Positions 45,862-53,824 of a stretch of DNA of 64,000 bases are shown piece by piece; the stretch's first letter is position 1, and every line of letters starts with the position of its first letter. The stretch comes from Mobilicoccus caccae (GTDB lineage: Bacteria > Actinomycetota > Actinomycetes > Actinomycetales > Dermatophilaceae): NCBI RefSeq assembly GCF_030161635.1, contig NZ_BSUO01000001.1:2709199-2773198 (forward strand), in the 5' to 3' direction. Both the position numbers and the translations under genes were made by a program. The notes beneath the pieces were generated by a model. It was not told where the DNA came from. It was given only the letters and a program-made list of their open reading frames with translations, and ran no database searches.

Positions 45862-45940
45862 CTCCCCGGGTAGGAATCGAACCTACGTCGCTTGTCCTGA
45901 TTCAAAGTCAGGCGGGCCCTGCCAGCAGACCAACCGGGGA
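45862..45940 (-). tRNA. tRNA-Gln (anticodon TTG)
   Basis: The minus strand folds into a tRNA: acceptor TCCCCGG/CCGGGGA, anticodon stem CCTGA/TCAGG with loop CTTTGAA (anticodon TTG), and T arm GTAGG-TTCGATT-CCTAC. The D arm can pair as GGTC/GGCC. Discriminator base is G. The variable region (ACAAGCGAC) is nine bases, longer than the usual five for tRNA-Gln. CCA is not encoded. It lies between catC and pcaD, opposite to both. Confidence 0.85.
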
Positions 45941-46088
45941 TCACCGCCCGTGTAAGGGCGTGCGCCAACCCAGGTTAGTCGACCGGGGCCCACGCGAGGG
46001 ACCCGCCCGTGTCGGGCTCACGCGCCACCCACCTCCTCCCTGCCGGACGCGCCTGCCGCCCGTTCGCAGCCCCACCAGGAAGGTCCCG

Positions 46089-46937
46089 ATGTCGCCGACC
46101 CTGACCGCTACTCCTCTCACCGCTCCGAGCGCACCCGCCGGCGTCGGCGCCCGCCCGCTGTTCATGCTCGGGCCGTCACTCGGCACGCGCGGAGAACGCC
46201 TGTGGGCGCCGGTCGTCCCCCTGCTGTCGGAGGTCGCTCACCTCGTGGTGTGGGATCTTCCGGGGCACGGCCGCTCGCCGGCCACCACCGAGGCTTTCAC
46301 CGTGGGCGACCTGGCCGACGCCGTCACCGAGCTGACGACCCGTACCGCGCGAGACCTCGACTCGACCCCGACGGGCGTGTACCACGCCGGGGTGTCCCTG
46401 GGTGGGGCGACGAGCCTGGAGATCGGGCTGCGCCACGCCCACGCGTTCTCCGCTCTCGCGCTGTTCTGCTCGGGCGCAAAGCTCGGCACGCCGCAGGGCT
46501 GGAACGAGCGCGCGGAACTCATCCGGAGCGACGGCACTGCCGCCGTCGTCGACGGCTCGCGGCAGCGGTGGTTCGCCCCCGGTTTCGTCGACTCCCGGCC
46601 GGAGATCGCGGACGCGCTGCTGGCGGACCTCCTGGAGGTCGACGACGAGTCCTACGCCCGGTGCTGCGAGGCGCTCGCCGCGCACGACGTCACCGATCGA
46701 CTCGGCGACATCGCCGACCCGATCGTGGCCGTGGCCGGTGAACACGACCAGGTCGCGCCGCCCGAGATGGCCGACGCCATCGCCGAGGCCGCCCAGCACG
46801 CCCGCAGCATCACCCTCCCCGGCGTCGCCCACCTGGCGCCCAGTGAGGACCCCGTCGCGACCGCTCGCGTCCTGCGCGAGCTGCTCCAGAGCACGGGAGA
46901 ATCCGACAACTTCGAAGCACGGAAGGAAACGCGATGA
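46089..46937 (+). CDS. pcaD: 3-oxoadipate enol-lactonase
   Basis: An alpha/beta-hydrolase that opens 3-oxoadipate enol-lactone. The 282-residue protein has FMLGPSLGTRGERLWAPVV, WDLPGHGRS, nucleophile Ser in HAGVSLGGATS, Asp region VAGEHDQVAPPEM and catalytic His in LPGVAHLAPSE. ATG 46089 follows AGGAAGGTCCCG. Its stop overlaps the pcaF ATG (ATGA). It could also be called catD in a catechol setting. Confidence 0.93.
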   Translation: MSPTLTATPLTAPSAPAGVGARPLFMLGPSLGTRGERLWAPVVPLLSEVAHLVVWDLPGHGRSPATTEAFTVGDLADAVTELTTRTARDLDSTPTGVYHAGVSLGGATSLEIGLRHAHAFSALALFCSGAKLGTPQGWNERAELIRSDGTAAVVDGSRQRWFAPGFVDSRPEIADALLADLLEVDDESYARCCEALAAHDVTDRLGDIADPIVAVAGEHDQVAPPEMADAIAEAAQHARSITLPGVAHLAPSEDPVATARVLRELLQSTGESDNFEARKETR

Positions 46938-48156
46938 CCGAGGCCTATGTGCTCGACGCCGTCCGCACCCCGTTCGGCAAGTTCGGTGGCTCGCTGGCGA
47001 GCATCCGCCCCGACGACCTGGCCGCCCACATCGTGCGCGAGTCCGTGCGCCGGGCAGGCGATCTCGACCCTCACCACATCGACGAGGTGATCTTCGGCAA
47101 CGCCAACGGCGCGGGTGAGGAGAACCGCAACGTGGCCCGCATGGCCACCCTCCTGGCCGAGCTGCCGGTGGAGATCCCGGGCACCACGGTCAACCGCCTG
47201 TGCGGGTCCAGCCTCGACGCCACGATGATCGCCTCGCGCCAGATCGCCTGCGGCGACGCGGATCTCATCCTCGTCGGCGGTGTGGAGTCGATGAGCCGCG
47301 CCCCCTGGGTACTGCCCAAGACCGAACGCCCCTACCCCGCCGCCAACCTCGAGGCCGTCAACACCGCCCTCGGATGGCGTCTGGTCAACAAGAACATGCC
47401 GAAGGCGTGGACCGTCTCCCTCGGTGAAGCCACCGAGCAACTGGCCGAGAAGTACGGCGTGGGCCGCGAACGTCAGGACGAGTTCGCCGCCGAATCCCAC
47501 CGACTCGCGGCCCAGGCCTGGAAGCAGGGACGCTACGACGACCTCGTCGTCGCCGGCCCCGCCCCCGCAAGGGCGAGCCGCTGACGCGCGACGAGGGTGT
47601 CCGCGCCGACAGCACCCCGGAGACCCTCGGCGGCCTCAAGCCCGTCTTCCGGCCCGACGGCACCGTGACCGCCGGCAACGCCTCGCCGCTGTCCGACGGG
47701 GCGAGCGCGGCCTGGATCGGCAGCGAGCTCGGGGCGCAACGTCTCGGCATCGCTCCCCTGGCCCGCATCGCCGGCCGTGGTGCGGCCGGCAACGAGCCCC
47801 AGTACTTCGGGTACGCCCCCGTCGAGGCCGCCAACATCGCGCTCCGGCGGGCCGGCATCACCTGGTCCGACGTCGACGCCGTCGAACTCAACGAGGCCTT
47901 CGCCGCCCAGTCCCTGGCCTGCATCGACGCCTGGGACGTCGACCCGGCGCGCGTCAACGCCTGGGGCGGCGCGGTCGCCATCGGCCACCCGCTCGGCGCC
48001 TCCGGTGCCCGCATCCTCGGCACTCTGGCGCGCCGACTCGTCGCCGAGGGCGGACGATGGGGCGTCGCCGCGATCTGCATCGGCGTCGGACAAGGGCTGG
48101 CCGTCGTCCTCGAGAACGTCGCATCCGACACGCCCCAGCAGGAGGAATCCGCATGA
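46934..48156 (+). CDS. pcaF: 3-oxoadipyl-CoA thiolase, frameshifted
   Basis: Cleaves 3-oxoadipyl-CoA to succinyl-CoA and acetyl-CoA. The N-terminal frame has VLDAVRTPFGKFGGSL, FGNANGAGEENRNVARM and the nucleophilic Cys in VNRLCGSSLDA. The C-terminal frame has VELNEAFAAQSLA, WGGAVAIGHPLGASGARI (His) and AAICIGVGQGLA (Cys). The two separate at about 47567, where one C is missing from a CCCCC run; restoring it gives AGPAPRKGEPLTRDEG and about 407 residues, the normal thiolase length. All catalytic residues are present, so error is more likely than decay. It overlaps pcaD and pcaI by ATGA. Confidence 0.9.
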
Positions 48157-48839
48157 GCCCCAAGTTCGCCGAGTCCGCCGCAGCGGCCGTCGCGCTCGTC
48201 AAGGACGGTGACACCGTCCTCATCGGTGGGTTCGGCAAGGCGGGCCAGCCCGTCGAGCTGATCGAGGCCCTCCTCGAGCGTGACGTGTCCGGCCTCACGG
48301 TCGTCAACAACAACGCCGGCAACGGTGACGAGGGCCTCGCCGCCCTCATCGCCGCGGGCAAGGTCGCCAAGATGATCTGCAGCTTTCCCCGCCAGCACGA
48401 CAGCCACCACTTCGACGCGGCCTACCGCGCGGGCAAGGTCGAGCTCGAGGTCGTGCCCCAGGGCACCCTGGCCGAGCGGATCCGCGCGGGTGGCGCAGGC
48501 ATCGGCGGGTTCTTCACCCCCACCGCCTACGGCACACCGCTGGCCGAGGGCAAGGAGACCCGGGTCATCGACGGACGCGGCTACGTGCTGGAGTCACCCA
48601 TCGTCGGTGACGTGGCGCTGGTGAAGGCGCTGCGCTCCGACGGGCTCGGAAACCTCGTGTACCGCAAGACGGCCCGCAACTTCGGCCCCATCATGTGCAC
48701 CGCCGTCGAGCACGCGGTCGTGCAGGTGGCCGAGGTCGTCGAGACCGGAGCCATCGACCCCGAGGTCATCATCACCCCGGGCATCTTCGTCGACACCGTC
48801 GTGGAGATCCCCGCCCCGGCCACCCCGAAGGAGGACTGA
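48153..48839 (+). CDS. pcaI: 3-oxoadipate CoA-transferase subunit A
   Basis: The alpha subunit of succinyl-CoA:3-oxoadipate CoA-transferase, which activates 3-oxoadipate. The 228-residue protein has VLIGGFGKAGQPVELIEAL, VVNNNAGNGDEGLAALI, ELEVVPQGTLAERIRAGGAG and IGGFFTPTAYGT. ATG 48153 overlaps the pcaF stop; AGGAGGAAT is the ribosome site. The beta subunit starts three bases after its stop. Confidence 0.95.
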   Translation: MSPKFAESAAAAVALVKDGDTVLIGGFGKAGQPVELIEALLERDVSGLTVVNNNAGNGDEGLAALIAAGKVAKMICSFPRQHDSHHFDAAYRAGKVELEVVPQGTLAERIRAGGAGIGGFFTPTAYGTPLAEGKETRVIDGRGYVLESPIVGDVALVKALRSDGLGNLVYRKTARNFGPIMCTAVEHAVVQVAEVVETGAIDPEVIITPGIFVDTVVEIPAPATPKED

Positions 48840-48842
48840 GTC

Positions 48843-49495
48843 ATGGCAGCCCCCGCCACGAACGCTCCCCTGTCCAAGACCGAGCTCGCCCAGTTGATCG
48901 CCGCCGACATCGAGCCCGGCTCGTTCGTCAACCTCGGCATCGGGCAGCCGACCTCGGTGTCGAACTACCTGCGTCCCGAGCAGGACGTCACCCTGCATAC
49001 CGAGAACGGGATGCTCGGCATGGGCCCCGAGGCCCACGGCGACGAGGTAGACGAGGACCTCATCAACGCCGGCAAGATCCCCGTCACCGAGCTGCCGGGC
49101 ACCTCCTACTTCCACCACGGCGACTCCTTCGGGATGATGCGCGGCGGCCACCTCGACGTCTGCGTCATGGGCGCCTTCCAGGTGTCCACCGGCGGTGACC
49201 TGGCCAACTGGTCCACCGGTGCACCCGACGCCATCCCCGCCGTCGGAGGAGCCATGGACCTCGCCATCGGGGCCCGCCAGACGTGGGTGATGATGACGCT
49301 GTTCGCCAAGGACGGCAGCTGCAAGATCGTCCCAGAGCTGACCTTTCCGCCGACCGGCCTGGCGTGCGTGAGCCGCGTCTACACGGTGGACGGGGTGTTC
49401 CTCATCGAGAACGGGCGGACCACGATCCGCGAGGCCTTCGGCACCACCCCCGAGGAGTTGCGCGAGCGGATGGGCGTCGACGTCGACCTCCCTGA
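48843..49495 (+). CDS. pcaJ: 3-oxoadipate CoA-transferase subunit B
   Basis: The beta subunit, carrying the catalytic glutamate that forms the enzyme-CoA thioester (Glu in LHTENGMLGMG). Other family segments are FVNLGIGQPTSVSNYL, HGDSFGMMRGGHLDVCVMGAFQV and LTFPPTGLACVSRVYT. As written the frame runs on to 49703, through a strong terminator hairpin, giving an odd 286-residue protein. One added C in the CCC at about 49490 yields DVDLP and a stop at 49495, and 217 residues, the usual length. I take the shorter form as correct. Confidence 0.88.
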
Positions 49496-49525
49496 TCACC
49501 ACCCGCAGCTCCGTCTCCCGCGACT

Positions 49526-49602
49526 CCACCTCGGACAGCAGGAGAGGTGTGAAACAGCACCGCACGCCCTGCTGTTTCGCCCTCACCCCCTGTCCGAGGT
49601 GG
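49526..49602 (+). terminator. Long nested hairpin terminator of the cat-pca operon
   Basis: A perfect 13-bp outer stem (CCACCTCGGACAG / CTGTCCGAGGTGG) encloses a perfect 9-bp inner stem (GAAACAGCA / TGCTGTTTC) with a 10-base loop. It starts 31 bases after the expected pcaJ stop and 111 bases before the tetR gene. Confidence 0.78.
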
Positions 49603-49712
49603 GGTCGTTTCCTCTCGTGCCCGGCGGGTCGGTCCGGCGGGCACGGCATGATGGGGCCCGAAGGGTTCGCGCGACGCGGTCCGTGACGTGCAGGGTGTGG
49701 TGAGGAGTCGGG

Positions 49713-50357
49713 ATGAGCGGCAAGGCCGGTGGGACGAGCGCACGAACCCGGATGACGGGCAAGCAGCGCCGTGAGCAGCTGCTCACCATCGGCCGTACCC
49801 TGTTCGCCGACAAGGGGTTCGAGGCCACCACGGTCGAGGAGATCGCCGCTCGGGCCGGGGTGAGCAAGCCGGTGGTGTACGAGCACTTCGGCGGCAAGGA
49901 GGGGGTCTACGCCGTCGTCGTCGACCGCGAGATCCGTGCCCTGCTCGACTCGATCACCGGGGCCCTCGACGACGAGAGCGCCACGGCCCGCGGCCTGCTG
50001 GAGAAGGCGGCTCTGGCCCTGCTGGACTACGTGGAGCAGTCGAGCGAGGGGTTCCGCATCCTCGTCCGTGACTCCCCCGCCGGCCAGTCGACCGGGTCGT
50101 TCGCCTCGCTGATCAGCGACGTCGCCTCTCAGGTCGAGCACATCCTCGCCGCCGAGTTCAAGTCGCGCGGGTTGGACCCCAAGACCGCGCCGATCTACGC
50201 CCAGATGCTCGTGGGCATGGTGGCGCTCACCGGCCAGTGGTGGCTGGAGTCTCCCAAGTTCAAGAAGGCCGAGGTCGCCTCTCACCTGGTCAACCTCGCC
50301 TGGAACGGGCTGACCGGCCTGGAGCAGAACCCGCGACTGCGCACGCCCGTCCGCTGA
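49713..50357 (+). CDS. TetR-family transcriptional regulator
   Basis: A 214-residue TetR regulator. The HTH lies near residues 20-65: REQLLTIGRTLFADKGFEAT, TVEEIAARAGVSKPVVYEHFGGKEGVYAVVVD. The rest is an all-helical ligand and dimer domain with QMLVGMVALTGQWWLES. It lies after the cat-pca terminator and before an MHS-family transporter on the same strand, which it might control; its ligand is not evident. Confidence 0.9.
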   Translation: MSGKAGGTSARTRMTGKQRREQLLTIGRTLFADKGFEATTVEEIAARAGVSKPVVYEHFGGKEGVYAVVVDREIRALLDSITGALDDESATARGLLEKAALALLDYVEQSSEGFRILVRDSPAGQSTGSFASLISDVASQVEHILAAEFKSRGLDPKTAPIYAQMLVGMVALTGQWWLESPKFKKAEVASHLVNLAWNGLTGLEQNPRLRTPVR

Positions 50358-50578
50358 GCCCGCCGGCGTCCTACGAAAAGTGGCGCCGGTCACGACCGCT
50401 CGTCGTGCGCGCAAAACCGTTCCCCGCCCCGCTCACGAGTACGGCGCAGTATCCAACCGGTCGCGGTCCGACGTCTGTTCATTCTTCAGCGTATCGCGCA
50501 TCGTCATGTCTCAAGAAGTGCCTCCCGGGCTCCGGCCCGGAGATGCGGCAATGGGGCCGCGGGCACGGGCCGAAGGGA

Positions 50579-51994
50579 ATGAACGTGTCGGAGTCCGTCC
50601 TCGGGAATGAGCGCCCGAAAGATCAGTTCGAGTGGGAAAAAGCGACCGAACCTCCTCCCCTCAAGAGAGCGTCGCTGAAGCGGGTCGCTGCAGCGAGTTC
50701 CATCGGTACGACCATCGAGTTCTACGACTTCTTCATCTTCGGCACCGCCGCGGCGCTGGTGTTCCCCACGATCTTCTTCGCCAAGTCCGACCCGAACACG
50801 GCCCTCCTGCAGTCCTTCGCCACGTTCGCGGTGGCCTTCTTCGCCCGGCCCGTCGGTGCGATCGTCTTCGGGCACTACGGAGACCGCATCGGCCGCAAGC
50901 GGACCCTGGTGTGGACGCTGCTCATCATGGGTATCGCCACCGTCGGCATCGGGCTCCTGCCCGGATACGCCACGGGCGCCTTCGGATTCTTCCCTGGCGG
51001 CATCGGCATCTGGGCGCCCACGCTTCTCGTGGCCGCCCGCTTCTTCCAGGGCTTCGCGGTCGGCGGCGAATGGGCCGGTGCGACCCTGCTCACGGCCGAG
51101 TACGCCCCGGTGGGCAAGCGCGGAATGATGGCCATGTGGCCCCAGCTCGGCCCGGCCTTCGCGTTCTTCCTCTCCTCGATGACGTTCCTCGTCTTCACGC
51201 AGGGAAACACCACAGACGCGGACAGCTTCTTCATGACGATCGGATGGCGCGTGCCGTTCATCCTCTCCTCGCTGCTCGTCATCGTCGGCCTGTGGATCCG
51301 CCTCGCCGTCGACGAGACGCCGGTCTTCAAGCAGGCCGAGAAGAATCTCGGTCAGGACCCGGAACGCAAACTTCCCTTCCTCGATGCCATCAAATATCAG
51401 TGGAAGGAGATCCTCATCGCGGGCGGCGCTCTCGCCTCGTTGTTCTCCCTCTTCTACATGGGCACCTCGTTCCTCACGAGTTATGCCACCAAGCAGCTCG
51501 GGTATTCGATGCCGTTCGTGCTCTCGATGGGCATGATCGCGGCCATCGTCTTCGGCCTGTCCATCGCGGGCTCGGCCATGTGGTCGGACAAGATCGGCCG
51601 CCGCAAGGTCATCATGTTCTCGTGCGCCCTCGCCATCGTGTGGACGCTGCTGCTGTTCCCGATGCTCGACTCCCGCATCACCGGCCTGTACGTGCTCGGC
51701 CTCATGGGCACGCTGGTGATCTTCGGCATCGCCTACGGCCCGGCCGGCGCGGCCCTGCCCGAGATGTTCAAGGCGCGCTACCGCTACACGGGAGCCGGCC
51801 TCGGCTACAACCTCGCCGGCGTGCTGGGCGGCGCGATCCCGCCGCTGATCGCCGCCCGCTTCGTGGCCTCGGGCGACAGCTTGTACGTCGGCATCATGCT
51901 GGCGGTCCTGTCCACCGTCTCGGTGCTGTGCGCCTACCTCATGGTCGAGTCCAAGGACTACAAGATGGACGCCGGAGTGCACACGAACGACTGA
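50579..51994 (+). CDS. MHS-family MFS transporter (metabolite:H+ symporter)
   Basis: A 12-helix major facilitator of the metabolite:H+ symporter group (ProP, ShiA and KgtP relatives), 471 residues. It has SIGTTIEFYDFFIFGTAAAL, the GHYGDRIGRKRTLV loop 2-3 motif, FFQGFAVGGEWAGATLLTAEY and IAYGPAGAALPEMFKARYRYTG, all typical. ATG 50579 sits too close to GAAGGGA; GTG 50585 is at better spacing and may be the true start. The substrate, probably an organic acid or zwitterion, is unknown; the gap of 221 bp to tetR suggests its own promoter. Confidence 0.9.
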   Translation: MNVSESVLGNERPKDQFEWEKATEPPPLKRASLKRVAAASSIGTTIEFYDFFIFGTAAALVFPTIFFAKSDPNTALLQSFATFAVAFFARPVGAIVFGHYGDRIGRKRTLVWTLLIMGIATVGIGLLPGYATGAFGFFPGGIGIWAPTLLVAARFFQGFAVGGEWAGATLLTAEYAPVGKRGMMAMWPQLGPAFAFFLSSMTFLVFTQGNTTDADSFFMTIGWRVPFILSSLLVIVGLWIRLAVDETPVFKQAEKNLGQDPERKLPFLDAIKYQWKEILIAGGALASLFSLFYMGTSFLTSYATKQLGYSMPFVLSMGMIAAIVFGLSIAGSAMWSDKIGRRKVIMFSCALAIVWTLLLFPMLDSRITGLYVLGLMGTLVIFGIAYGPAGAALPEMFKARYRYTGAGLGYNLAGVLGGAIPPLIAARFVASGDSLYVGIMLAVLSTVSVLCAYLMVESKDYKMDAGVHTND

Positions 51995-52001
51995 CGTCTC
52001 C

Positions 52002-52041
52002 AACGCCGAGACCGCCGGTCATTTCCGGCGGTCTCGGCGTT
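52002..52041 (+). terminator. Strong hairpin terminator after the MHS transporter
   Basis: A perfect 17-bp stem (AACGCCGAGACCGCCGG / CCGGCGGTCTCGGCGTT) with a six-base loop starts eight bases after the stop. It is followed by CTTGG. Confidence 0.88.
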
Positions 52042-52161
52042 CTTGGTGGTCGAGATGGGCACGGCCCGGCTTGCGCTGCGCCTGCTCCGGTGTCGGGCGG
52101 CCCGGGCCGTGATCCACCAAACCCGAGGCCGCCACGGGTCGGACCCATACAGTGGGTAGTC

Positions 52162-52704
52162 ATGAGCGGGATCGAGACCAACACACCCCCGTCCCGTGTC
52201 GAACCCGGCGGGAGCGGCGACGAGGTGGACCGGATCGTCGCTGCGTGGGCCGAGGTGTCCCCCACGCTCGACACGGCGCCGCTGCAGGTCCTCTCGCGCG
52301 TGTCCCGCTTGGCACGGCATCTGGAGCGGGTGCGGGCCGAGGCGTTCTCCGCGCACGGCCTGGAGGGCTGGGAGTTCGACGTCCTGTCGGCCCTGCGGCG
52401 AGCCGGTGAGCCGTTCGAGCTGTCGCCGGGGGCGTTGATCCAGCAGACGTTGTCGACCAGCGGGACCATGACCAACCGCGTGGACCGACTCGAAGCGCGA
52501 GGCATGGTCGAGCGCCGCCCCGACCCTGCGGACCGGCGCGGCGTCAAGGTGCGGCTGCTCCCCCCGGGCGTCGAGGCCGTGGACGGCGCACTCGCCGCCC
52601 TCATGCGTCACGAGCAGGAGATGCTCAGCGCGCTCAGCAGCGACGAACGCGACGCGCTGGCGGCCTCCCTCCGGTGCCTGCTCCTCCCGCTCGACGCCAG
52701 GTAG
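52162..52704 (+). CDS. MarR-family transcriptional regulator
   Basis: A 180-residue MarR regulator with the winged-helix core: ARHLERVRAEAFSAHGLEGW, EFDVLSALRRAG, LIQQTLSTSGTMTNRVDRLEARGMV, ERRPDPADRRGVKVRLLPPG. ATG 52162 lies nine bases after TACAGT (52148-52153), a TANNNT -10 box, so the message may be leaderless. The last 47 bases of the gene and its stop are repeated 1.1 kb downstream, after an AAA fragment. Confidence 0.9.
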   Translation: MSGIETNTPPSRVEPGGSGDEVDRIVAAWAEVSPTLDTAPLQVLSRVSRLARHLERVRAEAFSAHGLEGWEFDVLSALRRAGEPFELSPGALIQQTLSTSGTMTNRVDRLEARGMVERRPDPADRRGVKVRLLPPGVEAVDGALAALMRHEQEMLSALSSDERDALAASLRCLLLPLDAR

Positions 52705-52705
52705 A
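52659..52705 (+). repeat. 47-bp direct repeat, left copy (3' end of marR)
   Basis: This stretch covers the last 15 codons and stop of marR. It recurs at 53772-53818 with one mismatch (position 52697). The two copies bracket a truncated ATPase gene. Confidence 0.92.
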
Positions 52706-52799
52706 GCCCCCTCGCCCTGCCTGGTGGACGGTGGGGTGTTTACAGACTTATCCGGCGGCATAGCATTCTGATATACCCCCGCATATTCGGAGAGAAGTC

Positions 52800-53768
52800 G
52801 GGTACGCCGAGGCCGGCGCCGGCAAGTCGCTGCGGGAGATGCTCGCCGACGCCCTGCAGCTTCCCCTTTCCGACCTCGCTCGTCCGTCTGCGGGGAAGAA
52901 GATCCGCACCGCGCTCAAGACCTTTCTCTCGTTCAACGCGACGGTGACCTCCGAAGGCACGTGGACCTTCGGCCTCGACCTCGACGGCGACACCGGAGGG
53001 GGTGCCGACTCCGGCGCCTTGGACCTGGACCTCTCCAAAGTCGTGCGCGACGTCGCGGCCGCGGCCGCCGCCGAAAAGGTCGGGCTGGCCCTGCTGATCG
53101 ACGAGGCGCAGGACCTCACGATCGAAGAACTCACGGCGTTGTGCTCGATCGCGCACAGGGCCTCCCAGCGCAGCTGGCCGGTTCTGCTCGCCCTGGCCGG
53201 CCTGCCGAGCCTGCCGGTCCAGCTCGCCGAGGCGAAGTCCTATGCCGAGCGACTGTTCTCCTATCACCCCGTGCGTGAGCTCACCGAGCACGACGCCCGA
53301 GCGGCGCTCGTCGAACCGGCGTTGGAGCAGGGCGTGGCCTGGGACCAGGATGCGGTCGGACACGTCATCGGCGCGACCGGTGGGTACCCGTACTTCCTTC
53401 AGGAGTACGGCCAGTCGTGCTGGGAGCAGGCCGACGACATGGGTAGGACGATCACCTTCGACGACGCACGCACCGGCAGTTTGCTCGCCCTTCGCGACCT
53501 CGACAACGGGTTCTTTCGAATCCGGTGGGAGCGAGCCACGCCCAAGGAGCGCCAGTATCTCCACGCGATGGCCGTCGACGGCGACGGCGGCAGCAGCTCG
53601 GGCGAAGTCGCCAAGCGTCTCGGGAAGAAGCCCGCTGCCCTCGGCCCGACGCGCGCGAACCTCATCAGCAAGGGCCTCGTCTACGCCCCCGAACACGGCC
53701 GGATCGCCTTCACCGTCCCCCGTATGGCCGGCTTCATCACCCGCCAACCGCACGAGATCCAGTACTGA
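52800..53768 (+). pseudogene. AAA-family ATPase, N-terminally truncated
   Basis: The C-terminal two-thirds of an AAA_16-like ATP-binding protein. From ATG 52839 it gives 309 residues, and homologous-looking codons continue upstream (GYAEAGAGKSLRE). Walker B is clear (GLALLIDEAQDLTIEEL), followed by sensor and helical-lid regions (HVIGATGGYPYFLQEYGQ) and a winged-helix end (GEVAKRLGKKPAALGPTRANLISKGLV). The Walker A motif and everything before it are missing, so ATP hydrolysis is not expected. It lies between two copies of the marR 3' end, a sign of insertion. The base composition just upstream (52738-52790) is more AT-rich than its neighbours. Confidence 0.75.
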
Positions 53769-53771
53769 ACC

Positions 53772-53818
53772 GGCGGCCTCCCTCCGGTGCCTGCTCCTCC
53801 CGCTCGACGGCAGGTAGA
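53772..53818 (+). repeat. 47-bp direct repeat, right copy
   Basis: A copy of 52659-52705, starting four bases after the AAA fragment stop. It encodes AASLRCLLLPLDGR in the marR frame, with no marR body. The desaturase 3' end begins seven bases later. Confidence 0.92.
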
Positions 53819-53824
53819 CACCGC

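Noticed and set aside
47540..47600. Programmed frameshift in pcaF
   Set aside because: The site is a plain CCCCC run without a slippery heptamer or a clear downstream structure, and the same kind of loss occurs in many unrelated genes here.
49496..49703. C-terminal extension of PcaJ
   Set aside because: It runs through a perfect nested hairpin and has no family likeness; one added base gives a stop at the usual length.
49713..51994. TetR and MHS transporter as part of the benzoate pathway
   Set aside because: A strong hairpin separates them from pcaJ, and benK and benE already supply transport; no sequence feature ties them to aromatic acids.
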